In this document: positions 47,530 through 57,793 of the stretch, in pieces | Layout: the number at the start of each line of letters is the position of its first letter | How positions within the stretch are numbered: the stretch's first letter is position 1 | Origin: Chamaecrista fasciculata | Lineage: Eukaryota; Streptophyta; Magnoliopsida; Fabales; Fabaceae | Assembly (NCBI GenBank): GCA_003254925.1 | Contig: QANZ01027232.1 | Location: forward strand, 200,989 to 264,988 | DNA length: 64,000 nt | Direction of reading: 5' to 3' | Translations under genes and position numbers: made by a program | The notes under the pieces: model-generated | Seen by the model: only the letters and a program-made list of their open reading frames with translations | Told to the model about the DNA's origin: nothing | Database searches by the model: none

Positions 47530-48779
47530 GCCAATTTGACTCATATATATTTTAAAAAATAAATATTAACTAAATTATATTTATTTTAAAAATATTTATT
47601 AATATATATTTTGTTTTGCGGAGAAAATGTACTTTTTTATTTTGCCGCAAGTCGCTACCACCTGTAGCGACTTGTGGCAAACATGTTTTGTACACAAGTC
47701 GCTACCGGTGGTAGCGACTTGTGTGCAAAATATGAATGTGCCGCAAGTCGCTACCACCGATAGCGACTTACGGCACATTCATATTTGTTTCCATGCTGCC
47801 AAAAGTGAAAACTACAAGATGATACACAGTAGTTTTGACTTTCTTGCACATGGATATATCATCTAGAACCTAAATTAAATTTCATAAAAACATTCAGGAG
47901 CAAAATTTTATTTAATCCAAAGCAGCTTTGCTCTAAACTGTGGTCCACATTGTAAAAGCTTGTTCCACCTTGCAAAGCCATCATCAACCCATCCTCAACC
48001 ACGGTTTTGTTTTGAACAAAACTGGTTTTGCAAATCCATTCATTAATCTCTTCTATCTCTTTCGGATCGAAATCAAAAACTCTAACCTGTGGCGGACGAC
48101 GAAGGAGGCGCCAACAAAGAAACTCACAGTTTCATTGATTTTGTTGCTCATTTCTCAGTTTCGTTTGTATGCTGATGATTTGTTTGGCTAGTTGGGTGAA
48201 TCGTGGTGTTGTTACTGTTGTTGCGTTTTACATCCTGTGTAAAATAAATGGATTTGCAAAACCAATTTTGTTCAAAACAAAACCAGTGTTTGATTTCGAT
48301 CTGAAGGAGAGAGAAGAGGTAAATGAATGGATTTGCAAAACCAATTTTGTTCAAAACAAAACCATGGTTGAGGATAGCTTTGCAAGGTGGAACACGCTTT
48401 TACAATGTGGACCACACTTTAGAGCAAAGCACTTTGCTTTGGACTAAATAACATTTTGCTCCTGAATGTTTTTATGAAATTTAATTTAGGTCCTAAATGA
48501 TATATCCATGTGCAAGAAAGTCAAAACTATTGTGTATCATTTTGTAGTTTTCACTTTGGGCAGCATGGAAGCAAATATGAATGTGCTGCAAGTCGCTACT
48601 AGTGGTAGCGACTTGTGTACAAAACATGTTTGCCACAAGTCGCTACCACCGGTAGCGACTTGCGGCAAAATAAAAAAAGACATTTCCGCCGCAAAATAAA
48701 ATATATATTAGTAAATATTTTTATGATAAATATTATTTAGTAAATATTTATTTTTTAAAATATATGTTGGTCAAAAAGC
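47530..48779. mobile_element. 1250-bp fold-back MULE with 11-bp duplication
   Basis: Two long arms (about 47530-48085 and 48270-48779) are inverted copies of each other, with only about 200 bp between them. The outer ends are GCCAATTTGACTCATATATA and, reverse complemented, GCTTTTTGACCAACATATAT. The 11-mer CTAGGTGTCGG flanks both sides (47519-47529 and 48780-48790), the duplication length of Mutator-like elements. The arms contain five copies of a palindrome AAGTCGCTAC-N5-7-GTAGCGACTT (near 47649, 47696, 47744, 48590, 48636). A smaller block TTGCAAAACCAATTTTGTTC occurs twice in the right arm and once, inverted, in the left. No transposase is visible. Transcripts across it could fold into a very long hairpin. 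Confidence 0.88.
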
Positions 48780-48933
48780 CTAGGTGTCGGTGTGGGTGTC
48801 GGCGAAAATTTTGATCCCTGTACTTTTGTCTTCACTTACAATTATAAACGTGATTGTTTTTGTTGGTATTTTTATTACCCCAAATTTACACTCAAGTCTG
48901 AAAAAAAGTACCCAAAATCCCTTTTTGCTAACT

Positions 48934-49245
48934 GATATATACCCTTTTGCCCCCAGGGTCCACCTCCCACTCAGACCCGACGCGAGGAGCAGACTGGCAG
49001 GGTCCCCTCCCACTTCCCCCGGACCTTTTGGAGGGACTAGTGATATATACCCTTTTGCCCCCAGGGTCCACCTCCCACTCAGACCGACGCCAGGAGCAGA
49101 CTGGCAGGGTCCCCTCCCACGTGCCTCAGACCTTTTGGAGGGACTAGTGATATACACCCTTTTACCCTTTTGCCCCCAGGGTCCCCTCCCACTCAGACCC
49201 GACGCCAGGAGCAATCTGGCAGGGTCCCCTCCCACCTCCAGCTGT
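48934..49245. repeat. About 108-bp minisatellite, three copies
   Basis: Units starting GATATAYACCCTTTT at 48934, 49042 and 49149 each contain CCCCCAGGGTC, CCCACTCAGACC, GGAGCA and TCTGGCAGGGTCCCCTCCCA. The third has an extra ACCCTTTT. Spacing is 108 and 107 bp. Confidence 0.95.
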
Positions 49246-49468
49246 CGTGGGCCCACCATACAGATCTCCTCAGATCTTCTTGGACACAATCCCCCAGATC
49301 TTGGGATACTTGCCTGACTCTACAGGCACAGGTCAACATCAACCACCTACCACACTGTACCTTCTCCTTCTACATATACACACTCATACACCTTAAACAA
49401 GGTAAGTGATGAATCTCTCTACAGATCTTACCCTCACTTCCCACTCCCTCTAACTTGAGCTTCGGAGT

Positions 49469-49498
49469 GGATTCACAGGGGCCTCCCCCTGTGAATCC
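49469..49498. repeat. 30-bp palindrome
   Basis: GGATTCACAGGGG and its complement CCCCTGTGAATCC are separated by only a few bases, giving a stem of 12-13 bp. It may be a hairpin within the R/U5 part of an LTR. Confidence 0.8.
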
Positions 49499-49690
49499 TT
49501 CTTGCAGGTTTCAAGTTCCTCAGGAGGTGGACAAGGATCGCAGGGAGCCCCCTGTGCTTCCTCTTCCGCAGGATCCGACGACCCCAGCCCCTCGGAGACT
49601 GCAACACGTTGAGAACTCAAGGTTAGTCCTCCTCGGATCCAGCTTTGTAGTTTTCACTAACTCAAGCGGATCATTTAAGATAGACAAAAT

Positions 49691-50137
49691 TTTACATGAA
49701 CTCTAATCAAGGGTCAGGAATCAAAACCCTTAATATTTGTTTTTGTTGGTACCTCTTCTATTGAGTTTTCCATCCATTTTTCAACGAAATCTGAACTTTG
49801 CAAAAAGGCAGTGTTAAACCCTCAGAAGAAATCCTTTTCAATCCACCTTCAACTCCTTCCATCACCAAGCAGGACATACTTGCCAAAATATATATATATA
49901 TATAACATAAAAAAAAAATGTCAAATTAAGAGTTTATAATAATAATAATAATTCACTAGTTTATATAAATCTGAAATAATAATAATAATAAAAAGACTAA
50001 TGCATGTTAAGGAGTTTATAATTGATTCAACCAAAATTTAGAACATGCTCTCAACTGCTTCCTTCAATGCCTAGTTGTCAAGGAACTATTACCCAGAATT
50101 TCTAAATGTTCTAGCTATACACAACAAATGGCTGTTT
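49691..50137. other. Intergenic, AT-rich
   Basis: Simple repeats (TA run near 49891-49903, AATAAT runs near 49938-49990) and the probable 3' UTR of the PPR gene. No gene. Confidence 0.5.
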
Positions 50138-52132
50138 CTAAGAACAATGAATACCATATTCCATGAAATTCTCACAGAACTTACGAGCTGATTTCAAATC
50201 CCCATTTTCATGATAGCCCCTTGACAATACACGATGTATGAAATTATTTGGCATGACCCCTAATTTCAGCATGTCTGCATGTAACATCATCACATCTATA
50301 ATATGCTTGTATTGGAAGTGTGCCTGCAGCAAGTTAGCATAAACTGCAACGTCTGGTTGTAAACTGCAATATCTCATATCTGCGAAAAACTTTGTGGCCT
50401 TCAAGATATGTCCATCCTTACATAAACCTTGAATTAGAATGGCATACATCACACTGTTTGGAGAAAAAATGACATTGTCCTCGTTTAACTTACTCATATT
50501 ATCATCTCTAGAGTAACCCGTTCCTATTTTCTTCAAGAAGAGCTTAATTGCATTAGAAGACCTTCCATCTTTCAAAAGACCATCAATTAAACAACAAACT
50601 GTAAATATGTTAGGTGTGAGTCCCACATCCATCATTTCCTTGAGCAGCCTGAAAGCCACTTCAGTGTTCCCATCCTTACAATGCCCATCGATCAAGGATG
50701 TGTAACCAACCACGTCAGGCACAAGACCTTTGATTACCATTTCTGTGTATAAACCCATTGCAGCTTTTGTGTTTCCTTTCTTGCAAAACCCATCAATCAT
50801 TGTAGAAAATGTGATGACATCAGGTTCTATTCTTCTTTCAGTCATTTGGGAGCACACCTCAATGGCCCTCTCCATATTCCCTTCTTTACAGTATCCGTCG
50901 ATAATTATGTTGTATGTCACAGAATTTGCAAGCACATCAGATGTCTCCATTTTCTGCAATAACCCATTAACTTCTTCCAATCTACCTAAGTGGATCAGAC
51001 CTTTGATGAGTATGTTATGTGTGAATACATCTGGCGAAATTCCAGATCTTTCCATCTCTAGTTGTAAACGCATAGCTTCATCCAAGTTTCCTGCCTTACA
51101 ATAGCCATCAATCAAGGAATTATAAGCATAGGCATTAGGAATAATACCAGATTTTGCCATATAAACAAAAAAGCTGTGAGCAGCTTTCGTTTGACCCACT
51201 TTGCACAGAAGATCTATTAGTATAGCAAACGTCACAACATCAGGGTGCAAGCCATGATGAAGCATGTCTTGAAACAAGTCAAAAGCTTTTTTAGCATTTG
51301 CTGTCTTGCAATAACCATCCATTAGTGTATTATAAGTGTACAAATTGGGCACTGTACTAGATTCTATCATCTTCCTAAACATTTCTTCTGCTTCTTCCAT
51401 TCTACCCTCATTGCAATGGGCATGCAGAAAAATTGTGTATATCACAACAGTCGGTTCAATCTGCCTCTCAACCATTTCATTGAACAGCGTGTGCGCTTTC
51501 ATCATGTCACCTTGAGTGCAAGAACAATGGACTAATATGCCGTACGTGATAACAGTTGGCGAAAACCCAAGTGATATCATGTTCCCATATATCTTCCACA
51601 TTGAATCAAACCTTTTGATCTTAACCAAGCCATGTAAAAGTGAATTGCAAGCCTGCAATGTCGGTAAAACCTTTATCTGTTTATACACCCACAAGGCTTC
51701 CTCAACAAAACCCATCTCACAGCATGCAACTATTAAAACTCCAAATACATTGGAGTTGAATTTAGAGCCTTCTAACCTATTGAGAGCCTCGAAAATAAAA
51801 GAGCATGCACTGTGGGGTTTCCGCGTCTTTTGAAGCTTCTGAAAGAGGTCTTTTGTTAAGGACCTAGCCTCTCTATACCGCTTAGCCCCTGTTAAGATGT
51901 GGATCATAGCAGCATAAAGCTGGGGAATTTTATCTGCACTAACACATGTGGAAGCATCATTGAAGTGCCGAAGTGCCTCATCATTGGTTCTACAATTAAG
52001 AATGGTGTTTATGATACATGAATCTGATGAAGATAAGGGAGACGAAGACAGTGAGAAGGATGTTGATCTCAAAATTGTTGGAAGGTGGTTGAAACTAATA
52101 AGGATGGCTTTTCGCCGGAAAAGCATCAACAT
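50138..52132 (-). CDS. P-class pentatricopeptide repeat protein
   Basis: Organellar RNA-binding protein of the P-type PPR class, which act in transcript stability, splicing or translation in mitochondria or chloroplasts. One intronless frame of 664 aa from the first in-frame ATG (52130-52132); the frame is open a little further upstream but without an ATG. The N-terminus (MLMLFRRKAILISF, then a Ser-rich stretch) looks like an organelle presequence, more mitochondrial than plastid. From about residue 130 to the end there are roughly fourteen 35-residue repeats with the usual PNxxTYNTLIDGYCK-type core (for example YNTLMDGYCK, YNSLIDGYCKAGNLDEAMRL). An insertion of about 20 residues with DDNMSKLNEDN interrupts a late repeat. 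No E, DYW or SMR domain. The RNA target is unknown. Confidence 0.93.
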   Translation of the reverse strand: MLMLFRRKAILISFNHLPTILRSTSFSLSSSPLSSSDSCIINTILNCRTNDEALRHFNDASTCVSADKIPQLYAAMIHILTGAKRYREARSLTKDLFQKLQKTRKPHSACSFIFEALNRLEGSKFNSNVFGVLIVACCEMGFVEEALWVYKQIKVLPTLQACNSLLHGLVKIKRFDSMWKIYGNMISLGFSPTVITYGILVHCSCTQGDMMKAHTLFNEMVERQIEPTVVIYTIFLHAHCNEGRMEEAEEMFRKMIESSTVPNLYTYNTLMDGYCKTANAKKAFDLFQDMLHHGLHPDVVTFAILIDLLCKVGQTKAAHSFFVYMAKSGIIPNAYAYNSLIDGYCKAGNLDEAMRLQLEMERSGISPDVFTHNILIKGLIHLGRLEEVNGLLQKMETSDVLANSVTYNIIIDGYCKEGNMERAIEVCSQMTERRIEPDVITFSTMIDGFCKKGNTKAAMGLYTEMVIKGLVPDVVGYTSLIDGHCKDGNTEVAFRLLKEMMDVGLTPNIFTVCCLIDGLLKDGRSSNAIKLFLKKIGTGYSRDDNMSKLNEDNVIFSPNSVMYAILIQGLCKDGHILKATKFFADMRYCSLQPDVAVYANLLQAHFQYKHIIDVMMLHADMLKLGVMPNNFIHRVLSRGYHENGDLKSARKFCENFMEYGIHCS

Positions 52133-52289
52133 CAATGATATGATTGGAGGAGCTTTTCTTTTCCATCTAGTTTGCAGCTTCAAGACATGTAGTCATCTTC
52201 AACTATCTCCGGTAACCAGAAGTTGATTTCTCTTGATTGGCTGATTTAGAAACTCACTTCACAGTAAAATCCATTTTTTAAAATCCTAC

Positions 52290-52885
52290 TTCCTGAAGAA
52301 CCAGCGATTCCTCCTGCTGTAATAGGAAAACAAAATTAATGTATTCAGATATTAGATTAATAAAAGATAACTCAGGCTTAAACAATGCTTTAGTAACAAC
52401 CCAAACATTCAGCACGTATGAGTTATGAAGCACAGATACTAGGCGTACGGTGTCTGATAATACATACATGTCCGCCATGTCAGATAAGACATGAAACTTG
52501 GTATTGTACAAACATTATATATTGTTGTGTAACAAGGTACGAATGAACCCTTCTTAATTCAGAACTTCATAACTATTACTTTTTGCAGCTCAAACCCCAT
52601 AATTAGTTCCTGCTGTCGAAGTCTCAATCAACATTTCCCTTTGTCTATTTGGACTTTGGTAACAGCAATCATCAAGAATCATATATAAATCAGAAGAAAC
52701 TCAAACAGGGGAATTTTTAGATTCAGGCAACCAAACCGCACAGAGGCTAATCCCACAGTTTATTAATGGCCAATTGTAATTAAAAAGCATATATATTAAA
52801 AAGAAGAAGAAGAAGAAGAGAACAGTTTTCATTACCAGTGGCAAAACAAAACACCAGGTAAGAGGTCCAGAAAAATCAAGCAAAG
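52290..52885 (-). pseudogene. Decayed partial copy of the RING-H2 gene
   Basis: Three stretches align in order with the RING-H2 gene: 52290-52375 with the start of its exon 2 and adjacent intron (45390-45475), 52605-52725 with intron 1 (45610-45720), and 52830-52880 with the end of exon 1 (45795-45840). Where the gene reads [14 protein letters not shown], the copy reads DFSGPLTWCFVLPL. The downstream exons, including the RING, are missing. Because intron sequence is present it is a DNA-level duplication. The copy and the gene have the same orientation, with the PPR gene between them. Confidence 0.65.
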
Positions 52886-53204
52886 GAAAACAAAAAGCCT
52901 CTCGTGGTTATACCATCCAGTTCAGCACAGTACAGTAAAATGAGTTACAAAGGGAACACCAGAACAACACGGTGGCCTCTCAAATCGAAGATTGTAATGG
53001 TACCTGAAGTAGAGGATGCTCTTCACTTCGATTTCTCCAACCTCTAGGAGATTTGCGTCTGGTCATGATCGAAGAACGATGAAGATGGTGATTGCTGAAG
53101 CATTCGTCTGGGCTTGGAATGGATTGACCCATTTGAACTTGGGCCATTGCAACTATCATGGGCTGCCCTGGCAAAAGTGTGAAATTGTTAGTCCAAAAAA
53201 AAAA
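52886..53204. other. Unassigned GC-balanced stretch
   Basis: More gene-like in composition than its surroundings and open on both strands (for example 53255-52980 minus and 53016-53200 plus), but no domain is recognised. It may be the 5' flank that came with the duplicated RING-H2 fragment. Confidence 0.3.
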
Positions 53205-53521
53205 GGTAAAAGTACTAATTTGGTCCCCCAATCTTATTTTTGCAGTCAATTTCATCCCTCCAATGTTTCATATTTTGGTCAATTTTACTTTTTGCTCTTA
53301 TTTTAGCCAAATATTAACGACAAAATCTATATGACTAATGATATGTAATGTAAAATTTATAGAATAAGAAACTTAAATTGTAACTCAGATTGAAAAACAT
53401 GATGCAGTCTGTAATTAATTTATTGAATGAAGTTAGTCAAAGGATAAAATTGATCAAAATGTAAAATATTGAAGAAGAAATTGACCGCAAAAAAAAGGAT
53501 AGTGTGAAATTGAAGTCTGCC
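53205..53521. mobile_element. Second copy of the intron MITE family
   Basis: Begins GGTAAAAGTACTAATTTGGT and runs parallel to 20721-21040, sharing CTAATGATATGTAATGTAAA, the TAACTCARATTGAAAAA block and the TTTATTGAATGAAGTTAGT-like block. The right end is divergent and no target duplication was found. Confidence 0.7.
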
Positions 53522-54766
53522 ACGTGGAAGGCATATATAGGATGTTCATTTTCCACTCCTTTCTGACAACTTTTAATAATATATATTTGATCTGTTACCA
53601 AAAACATGGTAATTTACGACTAAAATGAATATTTGATCTTGAAATAAAAATTAATAGCTAAGATGTAAAAGAAATCAATGACGATAAGATACAGTAAAAA
53701 CTGGTAGCTAAGATTATATTGAGTCACACGTAAGTACGTAACATTTATCTTTAAATTTGACGAAACAAAACCACATGTACCTTATTAATAATGGTGCAAA
53801 CTACAAGTATTTAATTAGTGACACTTTTTGAACACACACAATATCAAAGTGAGATTAGACTAAATTACAAGTATGTTTGTTGATGCATTCCTTTCCCTCG
53901 TTCCATGTGACTCTCTCATCGATCATAATGCAGGAATTAAATTAGTTACTTAAAAAGAAAACTTTAAAACGTGAAATATGTTTGGGCCATGATCATGCAC
54001 GACCCATGCATGATAGACCTAACGTAACAAATTCCAATATGATCGGAAGGGATATAGACCTAACAAATTGGTTTGGCTTGCCATAATGCATCATATCAAT
54101 ATCATATCATTTATAATATAATGGAAGGCATGTTATTATTTGTTTGAACTCCATCGTGCTTATATTGAGTACCATTAAAGCAACCTATGAATCATATCTA
54201 AACGTATAGAAAGCAAATCACACATTAAAATTGCGTGCTTTGAGATTCAAATTAAGTTTTTATATATAATTAACTTGTGTCTAACTATATATGCATATGC
54301 ATTATTAATTTTTCCCTAATTAAAACTTCAGATATATGTGTATAGCTCTTGACCAAGTGTTTCCACATATATAATTGGACACCATTAATTTCTTTTGTCA
54401 TCTTCAATTATGGCAACCCAAAATCCAGTCAAATATAAAAACATTATTTCTGTCTTCAAATTATTTTGTTGTTAATTTCATCTCTAAAATTTCATATTTT
54501 GATTGATTTTATTTTTTGTTATTATTTAAACTAAATATTAACATTAGATTTTACGTGGTTAATAATAACTTGTAATATAAAATTGATAAAAAAACTCAAA
54601 CTTTAACTCATATTAAAAAATATGATGAAGATTATTATTGATTTATTGAAAAAAATTAATCAAACCATAAAATTAACAAAAATGTGAAATACTGAATATG
54701 AAATTAACAACAAAAAAATATTGATGTCAAAATTAAAAATTGATGTAAAGTTTGAAAAAAAAAAAA

Positions 54767-54786
54767 NNNNNNNNNNNNNNNNNNNN
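54767..54786. other. Assembly gap of 20 N
   Basis: Twenty Ns between two runs of A. The true length is unknown, and collapse of a poly(A) or repeat end is likely. Confidence 0.99.
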
Positions 54787-56181
54787 AAAAAAAAAAAGCA
54801 ATTTCGCCATAAATTAATAATACATTTTCATTCACTTGCTAAAAGAATTTTAAGTAGCTTTCAAGAGTTTTTACACTCAAATTGATCTAATTTGTCGACA
54901 AAGTGATGGGTTTCACTCCAAAACCCAATATATATATATATATATATATATTCTTCTATTATATTACATATCCTTCATTTTTTTGGTTCAACCATCTCAA
55001 ATTCTCATAAAAGTGTTCTATTTCAATCCACCACTTTGATAATTGTCTGACCAATATTCTTACTACTTATTATGGAGTTTTTTTCTTCTTTTTTTTATGA
55101 ACAAATTTAGAAGAGTTGTGTATAATTATTTAAATATTTTAATCATAAATATAAATGACAAAATAATACCAACAGAACGATATCTGACTGTCCTGTAATT
55201 GCGGATGATGTGCCCTCGTTATTGTTTGGAATTGGATAACCTAAAAAGATATATTGGTTAATCAGTACAAAGGCAACAGTCCATGAAGCGTTGCCGAAAA
55301 GGCATCAAAATGTAACATCACTTTCTTTCTAGTTTCTTCCCTAAAATAGAAATCCGCCAATTATGTGTGGATACGTGTTGTCAAGCTTCACTTTCTAACA
55401 TCCATCCAACCAACTCCAACAGAAGTCACTTCTATATTTATTTAACTTGTATTTTTCCATATGAATATATAGATTTTGATAGGCTTGATGATCACTTCAT
55501 CATATCATTTAGCACAGTTTATTAAAACATGACTTGTAAGGATGTGGTTTTTTTCCAAACAAGAAAAGGAAAGAATAAACATAAAACATGACAAGAACTA
55601 ATGTCGAAAGAGATTTTTAATTTATTGAGCTCCCAAATTATATATGCAAATAGATCCATAAATAATAAGTTGATTGATATGATGATTTACTTGAGCTATT
55701 GAACTTGAATGAATAAGGATCAGAGGAGGTGTAGTAGAATGGTATTAAGAATTTATTTATCTTTAATAAAATGTTATGGTTTAATTTATAATTTTGGATA
55801 TGGAGTAATTTTAAATTTTTGGTTAGATATCTCACCTATCAAACTGTTTAAAAACCAATAAAATTATTGTTTTCAATAATAAATATCCTGAATAACATTT
55901 TATTGCTAAAAAAAAGAATAATGGGTTGAAATATTGAAAATATATCACAAAATTTGGTTCTCAAACTTTATGTTAAATATTAATCTTGAATTTTGTCCAT
56001 AAAGTTAGGTTATTGTCAATTTTTTTAAAAAAATGTATATTTTAGTTGATTTTGTCATATATTTGTTGTACAAACTACATTTAATTAATGAATTAATGAT
56101 AAATCACATATAGTTTTCAATCAATATGAGATTTTTTTTTCTAGTAAATTTACATTATGTGATAAATCATACAAAATGTAG

Positions 56182-56625
56182 GGTAAATTATACAGGGAGT
56201 CCATGTAGTTTGACCTATTTAGAGAACGAGTCATTGTGGTTTAAAAAGTGGCAAATAAGGGATTGAGGTCTGCTTTGTTAACAAAAGAAGTTTCAGAGGA
56301 TTTTTCCGTCAAAAGTTAACGGTGCTCTCCTATGTGCGTCGTACATGACCTCTATTTTAGGGTAAATTACATATAGGGTAAATTATACAAAAGGTTAATG
56401 TGGTTTGGCTTATTTAGAGAAAATGGTCATTGTGGTTTAAAAAGTAACAAATAAGGGATGAGGACACTGTTAATTTTAGACGGAAAAAACCTATGTGGCT
56501 TATTTTGTTAACGGAGCAAACCTCAGTCTCTTATTTGCCAATTTTTAAACTACAAAAATCATTTCTTTAAATAGGCCAAACCACAAGGATCTTTTTTGTA
56601 ATTTTTACTCTAAAATTTATCATTA
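56182..56625. mobile_element. Inverted-repeat element nested in an older repeat
   Basis: The left arm reads GTAAATTATACAGGGAGTCC, then GTAGTTTGACCTATTTAGAG. The reverse-complemented right arm reads GAGTAAAAATTACAAAAAAG, then GTGGTTTGGCCTATTTAAAG, and both continue through CAAATAAG-GA-TGAGGT. A partial direct copy of the left arm starts near 56375. The flanks on both sides (CATTAATTCATT-type sequence) belong to another repeat. Confidence 0.6.
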
Positions 56626-57003
56626 ATTCATTAGATGAAGTTAGATAAAAGATAAAATTAGATAAAATATAAAATTTTAAAGATGGAATTAATAATAAAA
56701 AAAATTTAGAAAGAAAATTAAAAATTAATATAAATTTTTTAAAAAAATACTCTTGTCATGATTTACTTGAATTTTCGTACTTAAAGAATATAGAGTTGAA
56801 ATATTGAAAAGATGTCACAAAATCTATCATTCCTTCATTTCTGTTCATATATGTGGATCACATCAAGCACAGTGAAAGTAATAGAATTGATGGACGATAG
56901 TATAGGCGACAAAATTAGTGGCATTGTGGCGACATGTTAGGGCCAAACCTAAAAATCCTAATCTCATCTCATCTTAGATAATAGTAATACTTAATACTTT
57001 ATT

Positions 57004-57536
57004 GGTCAAAGCTTCATTTTGGTCCTAAATGCATGTCCTAATATTCATTTTGGTCCATCATGTTTCAAAATGTTCAAATTGAACATAAATGTCGGCAAAA
57101 TGATTAATTTTGGTCCTAAATATTGATAAAATGTTTCATTTTGGTCTCAAACTATTGAATTTGATCATATTTCTCTTGTCTCTCATTTCAAGTTCAAATG
57201 ACTTGTTAAGAGGTACTCGTAGCTCTGAATTCGTCGCATTCGAATTTGAAAAGAGCAAGATATAATCAACTTTGCTTGTTTGACCATAAAACGAGAGGTT
57301 TGCTTTTAGGACTGATTTGACCTTGTTTGCTGACGACTCCAACTAGATAGAGAAAGCACTCTTCAAAAATAATACGTAGCTCTAAATTCGTCACGTTTGA
57401 ACTTAAAACAAGCTATATAGTTGGGACCAAAATGAAACATTTTACAAACATTTTGGACCAATTTGAACATTTTGAAACAGAATGGACCAAAATGAATATT
57501 AGGGCATACATTTAGGACCAAAATGACCCTTTAACC
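57004..57536. mobile_element. 533-bp MULE-type MITE, family A copy 2
   Basis: Left end GGTCAAAGCTTCATTTTGGT; right end, reverse complemented, GGTTAAAGGGTCATTTTGGT. A perfect 9-bp duplication TACTTTATT flanks it (56995-57003 and 57537-57545). It aligns along its length with 46975-47427 and keeps an extra internal segment (about 57170-57250). Non-coding. Confidence 0.9.
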
Positions 57537-57793
57537 TACTTTATTTTAAAATTGCACTTTTCTCTTTCTAAATGGATTTTGCGTTCCATGTCACCCTTCT
57601 TACACCTCAACGTCTATATTGTGCTCATTTTGCTTTCTTGTGTACGTCTCCCTATTATCTTATCTTTAATCTTTACTTGAAATGTATTAAAAGAAATTAC
57701 AACTTTAAAAGGGTAATAAAAATTTCATAATTTTTCTTCATTTTGTACCCGAAAAAAATCTCTTTTACTAAACTTTATATTATGATAGTCTTT

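Larger units (their letters stand above)
48784..49690 (+). mobile_element. LTR-like segment with minisatellite
   Basis: Much more GC-rich than its surroundings. Starts with TGTCGG-type sequence, carries the minisatellite (48934-49245), then the block CTTGAGCTTCGGAGTGGATT and a strong palindrome at 49469-49498. These resemble the U3/R/U5 of a plant Ty3/gypsy LTR, where a TTGAGC-TCGGAG block is common (from memory of the families). No gag-pol, primer-binding site or second LTR was found, so it would be a solo or decayed LTR. Long open frames here come from the repeats. Confidence 0.4.
53522..57003. other. Gene-free, AT-rich repeat debris
   Basis: No gene recognised. Contains an eroded relative of the intron MITE (about 54440-54750), a TA microsatellite (about 54929-54951), and a further eroded relative at about 55960-56740 that is interrupted by an inverted-repeat element (56182-56625). 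The assembly gap also falls here. Confidence 0.55.

Noticed and set aside
47627..47866. Open frame with repeated PQVATT-type phrases
   Set aside because: It is a translation of the GTCGCTAC palindromes in the MULE arm, not a protein.
48784..49317. Long overlapping open frames of up to 177 residues on both strands
   Set aside because: They run through the 108-bp minisatellite and repeat the same Pro/Arg-rich phrases in different frames on both strands; no domain is present.
50730..51833. Open frames on the plus strand opposite the PPR gene
   Set aside because: They are antisense shadows of the repeat-rich PPR coding sequence.
52133..52192. Upstream extension of the PPR reading frame
   Set aside because: The frame is open but has no ATG; the first ATG is at 52130-52132 and starts a better presequence.
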